Positions 37,253 through 46,759 of a stretch of 64,000 nt of DNA are shown here, in pieces; the first letter of the stretch is position 1; the number at the start of each line of letters is the position of its first letter. The DNA is from Ensifer sesbaniae (GTDB lineage: Bacteria; Pseudomonadota; Alphaproteobacteria; Rhizobiales; Rhizobiaceae). A model generated the notes under the pieces. The model had not been told where the DNA came from. It made no database searches and saw only the letters and a program-made list of their open reading frames with translations. Both the position numbers and the translations under genes were made by a program. Where the stretch lies: NCBI RefSeq assembly GCF_013283665.1, contig NZ_JABEKU010000001.1, forward strand, positions 3,293,137 to 3,357,136. Reading direction: 5' to 3'.

Positions 37253-38974
37253 ATGCGACGGCATCTTTTGACTACGACGGCAGCAATGCTGCTGGCCTTT
37301 ACCGGCACGGCATTCGCCGGCATGGACGAGGCGAAGAAGTTCCTCGACAGCGAGATCGGCGACATGTCGTCACTCGACCGCGCGGCCCAAGAAGCCGAAA
37401 TGCAGTGGTTCGTCGATGCGGCCAAGCCCTTCGCCGGCATGGAGATCAAGGTCGTTTCCGAAACGATCACCACCCATGAATACGAATCGAAGGTTCTCGC
37501 CAAGGCCTTCTCCGACATCACCGGCATCAAGATCACCCACGACCTGATCGGCGAAGGCGACGTCGTCGAAAAGCTGCAGACGCAGATGCAGTCGGGCGAA
37601 AACGTCTACGACGCCTACATCAACGACTCGGACCTGATCGGCACCCATTGGCGCTACCAGCAGGCCCGCAGCCTGACCGACTTCATGGCCAATGAAGGCA
37701 AGGACGTCACCAACCCGAACATCGACATCGACGACTTCATCGGCAAGTCCTTCACGACCGCGCCGGACGGCAAGCTCTACCAGCTTCCCGATCAGCAGTT
37801 CGCGAACCTCTACTGGTTCCGCTACGACTGGTTCAACGACGAGAAGAACAAGGCGGACTTCAAGGCGAAGTACGGCTACGACCTCGGCGTTCCGGTCAAC
37901 TGGTCCGCTTACGAAGACATCGCCGAGTTCTTCACCGGTCGCGAAGTCGACGGCAAGAAGGTTTATGGCCACATGGACTACGGCAAGAAGGACCCGTCGC
38001 TTGGCTGGCGCTTCACCGACGCCTGGCTGTCGATGGCCGGCAACGGCGACAAGGGCATCCCGAACGGCAAGCCCGTCGACGAGTGGGGCATCAAGGTCGA
38101 CGAGAATTCGCGTCCGGTCGGCTCCTGTGTTGCCCGTGGCGGCGACACCAACGGCCCTGCCGCGGTCTACTCGATCCAGAAGTATCTCGACTGGATGAAG
38201 GCCTATGCACCGGCTGCCGCCCAGGGCATGACCTTCTCGGAGTCCGGCCCGGTTCCGTCGCAGGGTGAAATCGCCCAGCAGATGTTCACCTACACGGCGT
38301 TTACCGCCGACTTCGTCAAGGCTGGTCTGCCTGTGGTCAACGAAGACGGTACGCCGAAGTGGCGTTTCGCTCCGAGCCCGCACGGCGTCTACTGGAAGGA
38401 CGGCATGAAGCTCGGTTACCAGGACGCCGGTTCCTGGACGCTGCTGAAGTCCACCCCCGACGATCGCGCCAAGGCCGCATGGCTCTATGCGCAGTTCGTA
38501 ACCTCGAAGACCGTCGACGTGAAGAAGAGCCATGTTGGCCTCACCTTCATCCGCCAGTCGACACTCGACCACAAGAGCTTCACCGACCGCGCTCCGAAGC
38601 TCGGCGGTCTGATCGAGTTCTACCGTTCGCCGGCCCGCCTGCAGTGGTCGCCGACCGGCACGAACGTTCCTGACTATCCGAAGCTGGCCCAGCTTTGGTG
38701 GCAGGCGATCGGCGATGCCTCCTCGGGTGCGAAGACCGCCCAGGAAGCCATGGACTCGCTGTGCGCCGAGCAGGAGAAGGTTCTCTCCCGTCTCGAACGC
38801 TCAGGCGTCCAGGGCGACATCGGTCCGAAGCTCGCTGAAGAGCACGATCTCGAATACTGGAACCAGGACGCCGTTTCCAAGGGCAACCTCGCTCCGCAGC
38901 TGAAGGTCGAGAACGAGAAGGAAAAGCCGCAGACCGTCAACTACGACGATCTGGTCAAGAGCTGGCAGCAGTAA
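37253..38974 (+). CDS. glpV: glycerol ABC transporter substrate-binding protein
   Basis: 573-residue periplasmic solute-binding protein, much longer than the usual 400-450, as expected for this glycerol system. The signal peptide MRRHLLTTTAAMLLAFTGTA ends FA|G. Binding-protein segments include FSDITGIKITHDLIGEGDVV, DAYINDSDLIGTH, LPDQQFANLYWFRYDWF and PDYPKLAQLWWQAIGDA. GGGAGGG precedes the start. Last gene of the operon, followed by two terminators. Confidence 0.92.
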   Translation: MRRHLLTTTAAMLLAFTGTAFAGMDEAKKFLDSEIGDMSSLDRAAQEAEMQWFVDAAKPFAGMEIKVVSETITTHEYESKVLAKAFSDITGIKITHDLIGEGDVVEKLQTQMQSGENVYDAYINDSDLIGTHWRYQQARSLTDFMANEGKDVTNPNIDIDDFIGKSFTTAPDGKLYQLPDQQFANLYWFRYDWFNDEKNKADFKAKYGYDLGVPVNWSAYEDIAEFFTGREVDGKKVYGHMDYGKKDPSLGWRFTDAWLSMAGNGDKGIPNGKPVDEWGIKVDENSRPVGSCVARGGDTNGPAAVYSIQKYLDWMKAYAPAAAQGMTFSESGPVPSQGEIAQQMFTYTAFTADFVKAGLPVVNEDGTPKWRFAPSPHGVYWKDGMKLGYQDAGSWTLLKSTPDDRAKAAWLYAQFVTSKTVDVKKSHVGLTFIRQSTLDHKSFTDRAPKLGGLIEFYRSPARLQWSPTGTNVPDYPKLAQLWWQAIGDASSGAKTAQEAMDSLCAEQEKVLSRLERSGVQGDIGPKLAEEHDLEYWNQDAVSKGNLAPQLKVENEKEKPQTVNYDDLVKSWQQ

Positions 38975-38977
38975 AAA

Positions 38978-39012
38978 ACGGGGCCGCCCGCAAGACGGGC
39001 GGCCTCTTCTCT
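38978..39012 (+). terminator. terminator of the glp operon, first hairpin
   Basis: GGCCGCCCG pairs with CGGGCGGCC around CAAGA and is followed by TCTTCTCTT, eight bases after the glpV stop. Confidence 0.8.
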
Positions 39013-39026
39013 TCAGGAGATGCGGC

Positions 39027-39055
39027 ACCGGGGTCGGCAACGGCCCCGGTTTTTC
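39027..39055 (+). terminator. second terminator behind the glp operon
   Basis: ACCGGGG pairs with CCCCGGT around a ten-base loop and is followed by TTTTC. Together with the previous hairpin it forms a tandem terminator. Confidence 0.75.
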
Positions 39056-39088
39056 TTGGTCGGCACATCTCGGAAAAGTGGCCGCGAC

Positions 39089-39544
39089 CTACATGCGCGC
39101 CAGTCGCAAGCGCCTGGACTTCTCGGACCGGCGCTTGTCGAAGATCGCCCTGACTGTCCGTGTCGAGCCATCGTCCATCCGCACGGTCATGTCCATGTAG
39201 AGATGCTTGTCGACAATCGCGATCCGGATGTCGAAGGGCTGGCCGCGATAGTGACTGTCGCCGCCCTCGCTCCACCGGCCGATCCCCTCGGCGCTATAGC
39301 CGCCTCCGGCGCGCCCGAGATGGACCACCGCGAACCATCCGTCCTTGCCCGTCACCTTCAGGACAGGACCGTTCCGCCTGATTTCGACCCAGCAGGTCTC
39401 GCATGCGTGCGTTCCCGACGCCACCTGCTGCCACTGTCCCGGAAAGGTAGCGCCGCTGGCCCGCGCAACAGCCGGCAGAAGGGCGAAGGCGAGCGTGAAC
39501 AGCATAGCGGCCAAATGCCGGAAGGCCTGTCTCCAAGATACCAT
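39089..39544 (-). CDS. secreted protein of unknown function
   Basis: 151 residues from ATG 39544 (MVSWRQAFRHLAAMLFTLAF), which gives a signal peptide cleaved near VARASG. The mature part is a small, probably beta-rich domain (FPGQWQQVASGTHACETCWV, ILKV-type strands, LYMDMTVRMDDGSTRTVRAIF) with a CETC pair that could bind metal or form a disulfide. I do not recognise the family. It is convergent with glpV. Confidence 0.65.
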   Translation of the reverse strand: MVSWRQAFRHLAAMLFTLAFALLPAVARASGATFPGQWQQVASGTHACETCWVEIRRNGPVLKVTGKDGWFAVVHLGRAGGGYSAEGIGRWSEGGDSHYRGQPFDIRIAIVDKHLYMDMTVRMDDGSTRTVRAIFDKRRSEKSRRLRLARM

Positions 39545-39841
39545 TGATCGTGGTCCCCAAACGAACGACGCCGAAGCATTCGCATCGGCGCAGAAACCAT
39601 CGACGCTTCGCATTGCGGCTAGGTTGCATGGTCTTTGGATTCGTCAGGCCGCCTCGGGCAAGCGCTCAGACCTCGCAACACGCGTTCCGACCTCCGTGCG
39701 TCTTGGCGGATTTCCCCCGGATTCCAGAAAGTGTTTTCGTTCTGGCGATACTTGCGACATTCTGCCTCGACACGGAAAAATTGCATTCCCCTGTTGGAGG
39801 ACGGGGGAGCCGGACTGGTCGACGTGATGGGAGGAGGAACC

Positions 39842-41326
39842 ATGAGCGACGTTTCCAGCATACACCCGGTGGACGAGAAGCTGCCGGTGGGCAGGCTCGC
39901 GACCCTCGGGATCCAGCATGTTCTTGTCATGTATGGCGGTGCCGTCGCGGTGCCGCTGATCGTCGGCCGAGCGCTGCAGCTCAGCCCTCAGGACGTCGCT
40001 TTTCTGATCTCGGCCGACCTGTTCGTCTGCGGCATCGTCACCATCATCCAGTCGCTTGGCCTCGGCCGCGGCATCGGCATCCGCCTTCCGGTCATGATGG
40101 GCGTTACTTTCGCGTCCGTCGGCCCGATGGTTTCGATGGCGGCGATGACGCCCGGGCAGGAAGGGGCGCGCATGATTTTCGGCGCCATCATCGGGGCCGG
40201 CCTCGTCGCACTCCTGCTCGCGCCGCTGATGGGCAGGTTGCTCAAGTTCTTCCCGCCTGTCGTCACCGGCACCATCATCCTCGTCATCGGCGTCTCGCTG
40301 ATGCGCGTGGGCGTGAACTGGATCTTCGGCAATCCCTTCGGGCCGACGGCGCCGAAGCTCGTCGATCCGACCCATGCCGAATGGCTGGCCGAATTGAAGA
40401 AGGCTGCCGCCGCCGGCGGACCTGCCGTTCCTGATGGTCTGGTGCTCGGCGCCACCGTGCCGAACCCGCTCTATGCGGAGCCGAGCCATATCGCCCTTGC
40501 CGCCTTCGTGCTCGTCTCCATTCTCGTGATCGCGCGCTTCGGTCGCGGGCTGATCAGCAACATCGCAGTGCTGACCGGTGTCGTCGTCGGCTGTGTCGTC
40601 GCCACGGCCCTTGGCATGATGCATTTCGACCGGGTGGCGGATGCCGGCTGGTTCGCCGTGGTCACGCCATTGCGCTTCGGCATGCCGATCTTCGATCCGG
40701 TTCTGATCGCCACCATGTCGCTGGTGATGATCGTGGTCATGATCGAATCGACCGGCATGTTCCTGGCACTCGGTGAAATGACCAACCGCGAGGTGTCGCA
40801 GCAACAATTGACCGCGGGCCTTAGGGTCGATGGCCTCGGCACCATGATCGGTGGCCTGTTCAACACCTTCCCCTATACGAGCTTCTCGCAGAATGTCGGC
40901 CTCGTCGGCGTCACCGGCGTGAAGAGCCGCTATGTCTGCGTGATGGGCGGCGTCATCATGATCGCGCTCGGCCTGATCCCGAAGATGGGCGCGCTGGTCG
41001 AAGCGGTACCGACCTTCGTGCTCGGCGGCGCCGGTCTGGTGATGTTCGGCATGGTGGCAGCAACCGGCGTGCGCATCCTTTCGACGGTCGACTTCAAGTC
41101 GTCGCGCAACAACCTCTTCGTCGTCGCCGTCTCGGTCGGCTTCGGCCTGATCCCGCTGATTGCGCCGAACTACCTGATGTGGCTGCCGCATGCGATCCAT
41201 CCGATCATCGAGTCCGGCATCGTGCTTGCCTCGATCTCCGCGGTGATGCTCAACGCCTTCTTCAATGGGCTGAGCTTTGAAAGATCCGCCTCCGTCGATG
41301 CGGCCAAGCTCGCCGACGGCCACTGA
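39842..41326 (+). CDS. NCS2-family xanthine/uracil-type permease
   Basis: 494-residue inner-membrane nucleobase:cation symporter; the ATG at 39842 follows GGGAGGAGG. About 14 hydrophobic segments. Family motifs: LGIQHVLVMYGGAVAVPLIVG at the N-terminus, LPVMMGVTFASVGPM, and the NCS2 signature region VMIESTGMFLALGEM with NTFPYTSFSQNVGLVGVTGVKSR. The latter fits the xanthine/urate (UacT/PbuX-like) branch. No purine catabolic gene is adjacent, so the exact purine is open. Confidence 0.88.
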   Translation: MSDVSSIHPVDEKLPVGRLATLGIQHVLVMYGGAVAVPLIVGRALQLSPQDVAFLISADLFVCGIVTIIQSLGLGRGIGIRLPVMMGVTFASVGPMVSMAAMTPGQEGARMIFGAIIGAGLVALLLAPLMGRLLKFFPPVVTGTIILVIGVSLMRVGVNWIFGNPFGPTAPKLVDPTHAEWLAELKKAAAAGGPAVPDGLVLGATVPNPLYAEPSHIALAAFVLVSILVIARFGRGLISNIAVLTGVVVGCVVATALGMMHFDRVADAGWFAVVTPLRFGMPIFDPVLIATMSLVMIVVMIESTGMFLALGEMTNREVSQQQLTAGLRVDGLGTMIGGLFNTFPYTSFSQNVGLVGVTGVKSRYVCVMGGVIMIALGLIPKMGALVEAVPTFVLGGAGLVMFGMVAATGVRILSTVDFKSSRNNLFVVAVSVGFGLIPLIAPNYLMWLPHAIHPIIESGIVLASISAVMLNAFFNGLSFERSASVDAAKLADGH

Positions 41327-41343
41327 GAGGCCGAAAACATCTA

Positions 41344-41369
41344 CCCCGGCCCCTGAAAGGTGGCCGGGG
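41344..41369. other. hairpin between the convergent permease and mur genes
   Basis: CCCCGGCC pairs with GGCCGGGG around a ten-base loop, 17 bases after the permease stop. Only CTCTGT follows, so termination is possible but weakly supported. Confidence 0.4.
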
Positions 41370-41550
41370 CTCTGTCGTCTCATGCACATTTCGATACTTC
41401 GACCGCCACCGAAGCCTCGGTTGCGTCATCGTCGGCGTTGCCGCCATGACCGTACCGGCACGGTGGCGCAGTTCCGCCGTCGCGGCTCGCGGCTGACTTT
41501 CTTTCCGTTGAAGGCAACAGGAGACGTAGCGCGGCCCCAACGAGCTTGGC

Positions 41551-41979
41551 TCAGTCCTTGCGCTTGCGGCAGTAGAGCTCGAGGCGGTGCCGCACGAGAT
41601 CGTAGCCAAGCTCGGCGGCAATCTCCGCTTGCAGTTGCTCGATCTTGTCGGAGCGGAACTCGATGACCGCACCGGTATCGATGTCGATCAGATGATCGTG
41701 ATGTGGCGCGTCGGCGGTCTCGAAACGGGCGGTGGCGCTTTCAAAGGCGTGGCGATGCACCACGCCCTGCTGTTCGAGCGCCGACAGCGTCCGGTAGACG
41801 GTCGAAAGCGAGACGGTGGCGTCGATCTCCTTCGCCCGGCGATGCAGTTCGTTTGCATCCGGATGGTCTTCGGCGGTGGCGAGAATCTTCAGGATTGCGG
41901 AGCGCTGACGCGTCACACGCACGCCGCCATCCCGCAAGACGCCTTCCAGTTCTTCGACACGATTCTTGTTCTGTTTCAT
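41551..41979 (-). CDS. mur: Fur-family manganese/iron regulator Mur
   Basis: 142-residue Fur-family repressor with an N-terminal winged helix (VRVTRQRSAILKILATAEDH, SLSTVYRTLSALEQQG) and a C-terminal dimer domain with the metal-binding HHDHLIDIDTG. The CxxC structural zinc motif of enteric Fur is absent, as in rhizobial Mur. It is divergent from sitABCD with a Mur-type palindrome between them; in rhizobia Mur represses sitABCD when manganese is present. Confidence 0.88.
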   Translation of the reverse strand: MKQNKNRVEELEGVLRDGGVRVTRQRSAILKILATAEDHPDANELHRRAKEIDATVSLSTVYRTLSALEQQGVVHRHAFESATARFETADAPHHDHLIDIDTGAVIEFRSDKIEQLQAEIAAELGYDLVRHRLELYCRKRKD

Positions 41980-42022
41980 GGTCGTACACTAGCCAAGGGC
42001 ACCGGTTTTGAAAATAGCTAGT

Positions 42023-42043
42023 TGCGAATGCTTCTCATTTGCA
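42023..42043 (+). promoter_or_regulatory. Mur/Fur-type operator before sitA
   Basis: TGCGAATG-N5-CATTTGCA is a near-perfect palindrome (one mismatch) midway between mur and sitA, directly before a TTGACT -35-like hexamer at 42044. The TGCAAATG half site is the one reported for Mur-responsive sequences of rhizobial sit operons. It could also autoregulate mur. Confidence 0.7.
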
Positions 42044-42100
42044 TTGACTTATGCAAACCATTCGCCTACTCCTGTGGGCGTCAACATCTGGGAGTAGTGA

Positions 42101-43006
42101 ATGATCGATCAGACGAGGCGCGCGATCCTGGCAGCGGCAGCTGCCCTGACAGCCATCGCGCTCGCTCCGGGCACCAGCTCGGCGCAGGAAAAGTTCAAGG
42201 CAGTGACGACCTTCACGGTCATTGCCGACATGGCAAAAAACGTCGCGGGCGACGCGGCCATCGTCGAGTCGATCACCAAACCGGGTGCCGAGATCCACAA
42301 CTACCAGCCGACCCCGCGCGACATCCTGAAGGCGCATGACGCCAAGCTGATCCTGTGGAACGGCCTGAACCTGGAACGCTGGTTCGAGAAGTTCTTCCAG
42401 AATTTCGACGCCGTACCGGGCGTCGTCGTCTCGACTGGCGTGGAACCCATGGGCATTGCCGAGGGCCCGTACACCGGCAAGCCCAACCCGCATGCCTGGA
42501 TGTCGCCGTCGGCCGCGCTGATCTATGTCGACAACATCCGTGATGCCTTCGTGAAGTACGATCCCGCCAATGCCGAGACTTACAAGGCCAATGCCGAGGC
42601 CTACAAGCAGAAGATCGAGGCGACCATTGCGCCGATCCGTGCCGAGATCGCCAAGATCCCCGAGGACAAGCGCTGGCTGGTCTCGAGCGAAGGCGCCTTC
42701 AGCTACCTGATCAGCGATTTCGGCATGAGGGAGCTTTACCTCTGGCCCATCAATGCCGACCAGCAGGGCACCCCGCAGCAGGTCCGCAAGGTCATCGACG
42801 CGGTCCGTGCCAACCACATTCCGGTTGTCTTCTCCGAGAGCACCATCTCGCCCGATCCGGCCGAGCAGGTGGCGCGCGAGACCGGTGCAAAATACGGCGG
42901 CGTGCTCTACGTTGATTCCTTGAGCGAGGCGGACGGCCCGGTTCCGACCTATATCGATCTGCTGCGCGTCACATCGGAAACCATCGCCAAGGGCCTCTCG
43001 CAATGA
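42101..43006 (+). CDS. sitA: manganese/iron ABC transporter substrate-binding protein
   Basis: 301-residue periplasmic metal-binding protein of the ZnuA/SitA cluster (A-1). The signal peptide is about residues 1-29 with an [11 protein letters not shown] stretch, which could be a Tat signal. Metal ligands expected by family are visible: His in [10 protein letters not shown], His in NPHAWMSPS, Glu in [10 protein letters not shown], and Asp in ISPDPAEQ. It captures Mn2+ (and Fe2+) for SitBCD. Start of sitABCD; the stop overlaps sitB. Confidence 0.93.
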   Translation: MIDQTRRAILAAAAALTAIALAPGTSSAQEKFKAVTTFTVIADMAKNVAGDAAIVESITKPGAEIHNYQPTPRDILKAHDAKLILWNGLNLERWFEKFFQNFDAVPGVVVSTGVEPMGIAEGPYTGKPNPHAWMSPSAALIYVDNIRDAFVKYDPANAETYKANAEAYKQKIEATIAPIRAEIAKIPEDKRWLVSSEGAFSYLISDFGMRELYLWPINADQQGTPQQVRKVIDAVRANHIPVVFSESTISPDPAEQVARETGAKYGGVLYVDSLSEADGPVPTYIDLLRVTSETIAKGLSQ

Positions 43007-43938
43007 ACCTCCAGGTGAAGCCCCGCACCGGCCAGCCGCCGATATCAGGCGAGCAAGGCAGCGGCATCCGCGTCTCAGGCGCCACCGTCACCTACCGCAA
43101 CGGGCTGCGCGCCCTGCGCGACGCCACCTTCGAGATCCCGACGGGCACCATCACGGCGCTCGTCGGCGTCAACGGCAGCGGCAAGTCCACTCTGTTCAAG
43201 GCGATCATGGGGTTTGCCCGTCTGTCGCGCGGCGAGATCTCGATCCTTGGGCGCTCCGTTCCGGAAGCGCTCAGGAAGAACCTCGTCGCCTATGTGCCGC
43301 AGGCCGAAGAGGTCGACTGGAACTTCCCGGTTCTGGTCGAGGACGTCGTCATGATGGGCCGCTACGGTCACATGAACATGCTGCGCGTCCCGAAGAAGGC
43401 CGACCACGCGGCGGTCGAGGCGGCACTTGCCCGGGTCGGCATGAGCGACTACCGCAAGCGCCAGATCGGCGAGCTTTCCGGCGGCCAGAAGAAGCGCGTC
43501 TTCCTGGCGCGCGCCCTTGCCCAGGATGGCAAGGTCATCCTGCTGGACGAACCCTTCACCGGGGTCGACGTCAAGACCGAGGACGCGATCATTCGCCTCC
43601 TGATCGGCCTTCGCGACGAGGGCCGGGTCATGCTGGTCTCGACCCACAATCTCGGCAGCGTGCCGGAATTCTGCGACCGCACGGTGCTCTTAAAGAACAC
43701 CGTGCTCGCCTACGGCCCGACCGAAACCACCTTCACCCGCGAAAACCTCGAACTGGCCTTCGGCGGCGTGCTCCGGCATTTCGTGCTCGGCGGCGAAAAC
43801 CTGCACGACGATGCCGACCCGCGGCAGCTTGCCGTCATCACCGACGACGAGCGCCCGCTGGTCATGTATGGCGACAAGGACCGCATGGTGGCGCAGCCGG
43901 CAAAACCCGAAACGGACGCGGAGTCGAACGGCAAATGA
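43003..43938 (+). CDS. sitB: manganese/iron ABC transporter ATPase
   Basis: 311-residue ATPase. Walker [11 protein letters not shown] at about 56-65, signature [16 protein letters not shown] at about 157-172, Walker B KVILLDEP, and switch His in VSTHNLGS. It drives Mn2+/Fe2+ import with SitA, SitC and SitD. The start overlaps sitA by four bases and the stop overlaps sitC by four bases. Confidence 0.93.
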   Translation: MNLQVKPRTGQPPISGEQGSGIRVSGATVTYRNGLRALRDATFEIPTGTITALVGVNGSGKSTLFKAIMGFARLSRGEISILGRSVPEALRKNLVAYVPQAEEVDWNFPVLVEDVVMMGRYGHMNMLRVPKKADHAAVEAALARVGMSDYRKRQIGELSGGQKKRVFLARALAQDGKVILLDEPFTGVDVKTEDAIIRLLIGLRDEGRVMLVSTHNLGSVPEFCDRTVLLKNTVLAYGPTETTFTRENLELAFGGVLRHFVLGGENLHDDADPRQLAVITDDERPLVMYGDKDRMVAQPAKPETDAESNGK

Positions 43939-44795
43939 CCGCCACACTCCTGGAACCATTCACCTATGGCTACATGCTCAACGCCATGTGGGTGAGCGCG
44001 CTGGTCGGCGCCGTCTGTGCCTTTCTTTCCTCCTACCTGATGCTCAAGGGCTGGTCGCTGATCGGTGACGCCCTTTCGCACTCGATCGTCCCCGGTGTCG
44101 CCGGCGCCTACTTGCTCGGCCTGCCGTTTTCCATCGGCGCCTTTTTCTCCGGCGCGCTTGCGGCGGGCGCCATGCTGTTTCTCAGTCAGCGCACCCGACT
44201 GAAGGAAGACACGATCATCGGCCTGATCTTCACCTCCTTCTTCGGCCTCGGGCTCTTCATGGTGTCGCTGTCGCCGACCTCCGTGAACATCCAGACGATC
44301 GTGCTTGGCAACATCCTGGCGATCACGCCCGCCGACACGCTGCAGCTTGCCATCATCGGCATCGTCTCGCTCATCATCCTGACGGCGAAGTGGAAGGACC
44401 TGATGGTGACCTTCTTCGACGAGAGCCACGCCCGCTCGATCGGCATTCCCACCACTTTCCTCAAGGTGCTGTTCTTCACGCTGCTTTCGGCCTGCACCGT
44501 CGCAGCACTGCAGACCGTCGGCGCCTTCCTCGTGATCGCCATGGTGGTGACGCCCGGCGCCACGGCCTATCTGTTGACGGATCGTTTTCCGCGGCTGATC
44601 CTGATCAGCGTCGCGATCGGGGCGCTCACGAGCTTCTTCGGCGCCTATTTCAGCTACTTCCTCGATGGCGCCACCGGCGGCATCATCATCGTGCTGCAGA
44701 CCCTGATCTTCCTTGGGGCCTTCGTCTTCGCGCCGAAGCACGGGCTTCTCGCCGCGCGCCGACGTGGTGCCGAACCGGCGGAGGTTGGCCGATGA
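43935..44795 (+). CDS. sitC: manganese/iron ABC transporter permease 1
   Basis: 286-residue ABC-3-type permease with about eight helices. Family segments: [28 protein letters not shown] (near the N-terminus), [37 protein letters not shown] and [18 protein letters not shown]. Heterodimer partner of SitD. It overlaps both neighbours by four bases. Confidence 0.93.
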   Translation: MTATLLEPFTYGYMLNAMWVSALVGAVCAFLSSYLMLKGWSLIGDALSHSIVPGVAGAYLLGLPFSIGAFFSGALAAGAMLFLSQRTRLKEDTIIGLIFTSFFGLGLFMVSLSPTSVNIQTIVLGNILAITPADTLQLAIIGIVSLIILTAKWKDLMVTFFDESHARSIGIPTTFLKVLFFTLLSACTVAALQTVGAFLVIAMVVTPGATAYLLTDRFPRLILISVAIGALTSFFGAYFSYFLDGATGGIIIVLQTLIFLGAFVFAPKHGLLAARRRGAEPAEVGR

Positions 44796-45643
44796 TCTCG
44801 CTCGACATGCTGCTTGCCGTCTTCGAATTCGAGTTCATGCGCAACGCGCTGTTGATCTCGGTGCTGGTGGCTATCCCGACGGCGATGCTTTCCTGCTTCC
44901 TGGTGCTGAAGGGCTGGTCGCTGATGGGCGACGCGATTTCGCACGCGGTCTTCCCCGGCGTCGTGATCTCCTACATCGTCGGCCTGCCGCTCGCCGTCGG
45001 CGCTTTCGCAGCCGGCATGTCCTGCGCGCTTCTGACCGGCTATCTCAAGGAGAACAGCCGCATCAAGCAGGACACGGTGATGGGCGTGGTCTTCTCCGGC
45101 ATGTTCGGCTTCGGGCTGGTGCTCTACACCAAGATCCAAAGCGACGTGCACCTCGACCATATCCTCTTCGGCGACATGCTCGGCGTCGGCTGGCCGGACA
45201 TTGTCGAAACCGGCGTGATCGCCCTGGTCGCCACTGGCATTCTCGCCGTTAAATGGCGCGATTTCCTGCTGCACGCCTTCGATCCCGCCCAGGCCAAGGC
45301 CGTCGGCCTTCCGGTCAACTGGCTGCATTACGGGCTGCTCGCGATCCTGTCGCTGACGATCGTCGGCGCGCTGAAGGCGGTAGGGCTGATTCTTGCCATC
45401 GCCATGCTGATCGCGCCCGGCGCCATCGCTTTCTTGATCACCCGCACCATGGGCGCGATGCTCGTCGTCGCCGTGTTCATAGCGATGACGGCCTCCTTCT
45501 GCGGGGTCTACCTCTCCTTCTTCATCGACAGCGCACCCGCGCCGACTATCGTGCTCCTGATGACCGCAATGTTCCTGCTCGCCTTCGCCTGGTCATCCTG
45601 GCGGACCTACCGGATCGAAGCGCGGCGAACGACGGCCGAGTGA
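44792..45643 (+). CDS. sitD: manganese/iron ABC transporter permease 2
   Basis: 283-residue ABC-3-type permease, paralogous to SitC (LVLKGWSLMGDAISHAVFPG, ILFGDMLGVGWPD, LKAVGLILAIAMLIAPGAIAFLI). The start ATG 44792 has GGAGG seven bases before it and overlaps the sitC stop. Last gene of sitABCD. Confidence 0.93.
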   Translation: MISLDMLLAVFEFEFMRNALLISVLVAIPTAMLSCFLVLKGWSLMGDAISHAVFPGVVISYIVGLPLAVGAFAAGMSCALLTGYLKENSRIKQDTVMGVVFSGMFGFGLVLYTKIQSDVHLDHILFGDMLGVGWPDIVETGVIALVATGILAVKWRDFLLHAFDPAQAKAVGLPVNWLHYGLLAILSLTIVGALKAVGLILAIAMLIAPGAIAFLITRTMGAMLVVAVFIAMTASFCGVYLSFFIDSAPAPTIVLLMTAMFLLAFAWSSWRTYRIEARRTTAE

Positions 45644-45648
45644 CAACG

Positions 45649-45670
45649 CGGCTCCCGTTGCAGGGAGCCG
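45649..45670. other. hairpin between convergent sitD and the atpB-like gene
   Basis: CGGCTCCC pairs with GGGAGCCG around GTTGCA, six bases after the sitD stop and 13 bases before the end of the atpB-like gene. No T run follows on either strand. Confidence 0.45.
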
Positions 45671-45682
45671 CCTTGCCTGCTC

Positions 45683-46432
45683 TCAATGGCTCGGATGGAG
45701 CGCGTCGTTGAGATACATGCAGGTCAGCATGGTGAAGATATAGGCCTGGATGAGCGCCATCAGCAGTTCGAGCCCGGTCAGCGCCGCCGTCATCATCAGC
45801 GGCATGACCGCGGCCAGGATCCCGAGTGCCCCGAGGCCACTGAGCCCCACGACGAAGCCGGCGAAAACCTCGAGGGTGATGTGGCCGGCCAGCATGACCG
45901 CGAACAGACGAACCGAGTGGCTGACGGGGCGCGCGAGGTAGGAGACCACCTCGATCGGGATGATGATCGGCGCCAGAATCAATGGCACGCCCGCCGGCAT
46001 GAACAGTCGCAGGAAGCCGAAGCCGTGCCGGTAGATACCAAAGAGCGTGACCGTCAGGAACACGAGCATCGCCAGCGCAAAGGTCACGGCGATATGGCTC
46101 GTCACCGTGAAGGCATAGGGGAACGTGCCGATCACATTGGCGACCAGAATGAACATGAACAGCGAGAAGACCAGCGGGAAGAAGCGCATGCCCTTCTCGC
46201 CGGCATTGTCGCGGAGCGTCTTGGCCGCAAACTCATAGAGGATCTCGGCCGCCGCCTGCGCCCGGTTCGGCACGAGGCCGTGTCTTCGCGTTGACAGGAT
46301 CAGGAAGAGGCTGGCGATCGCGACGGTCAGCACCATGTAGGCGGCCGAGTTGGTAAAGCTGATCTGGTGGCCGCCGACCTCGGCGATCGGAAGGAGCGAC
46401 TTGATCTCGAATTGTTCGATGGGTCCAGCCAT
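45683..46432 (-). CDS. atpB: orphan ATP synthase F0 a-subunit paralogue
   Basis: 249-residue membrane protein with the a-subunit fold; the ATG at 46430-46432 is the second of a pair and has GAGG six bases upstream. N-terminus [20 protein letters not shown] and SFTNSAAYM, then helices to the C-terminal [15 protein letters not shown], all typical. The essential proton-path Arg is present (Arg175 in SVRLFAVML), but residue 179 is Val where Asn is nearly invariant (RLFANM), and ITLKVF reads ITLEVF (Glu188). No atpE, atpF or atpI is near; rhizobia normally have another atpB in an atpIBEF-type operon. This looks like an extra, divergent copy. Confidence 0.85.
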   Translation of the reverse strand: MAGPIEQFEIKSLLPIAEVGGHQISFTNSAAYMVLTVAIASLFLILSTRRHGLVPNRAQAAAEILYEFAAKTLRDNAGEKGMRFFPLVFSLFMFILVANVIGTFPYAFTVTSHIAVTFALAMLVFLTVTLFGIYRHGFGFLRLFMPAGVPLILAPIIIPIEVVSYLARPVSHSVRLFAVMLAGHITLEVFAGFVVGLSGLGALGILAAVMPLMMTAALTGLELLMALIQAYIFTMLTCMYLNDALHPSH

Positions 46433-46759
46433 CATCAACCTCGTGCATTGGTGACGAAACATCGGCGGCACGCGGCGGCGGCCACCGACGCGTCAATGTG
46501 TTGGATAAGCGTCGACGACCGAGATCGTTCCACGAAGCGAACGCTTCCGATGGATTGATCGGGCTGTTCCAGGAGGAGGAAGGTCACGTGGACGTGCCGC
46601 GGGTTTTGGGGCTGCATGATGCGATCGACGCCAGTATCTCGGTCGAGATAGTGGGGCCGTCCCCATGCGAAGCAGCGACGTAGGCCGTCCTGCGTGCGCC
46701 CGAGCCGGAGGCAACTTGCCGCCCGGTCAGGCTGGCGCCTGTCCGATGCGCAACCGGCC
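46433..46759. other. intergenic stretch with no recognisable gene
   Basis: About 330 bases between two minus-strand genes. Short frames on both strands (for example 46498-46683 plus) have no start signal or family resemblance. It should hold the promoter of the atpB-like gene; none is clear. Confidence 0.4.

Noticed and set aside
46435-46683. short frames on both strands upstream of the atpB-like gene
   Set aside because: They overlap each other, lack start signals and resemble no family.
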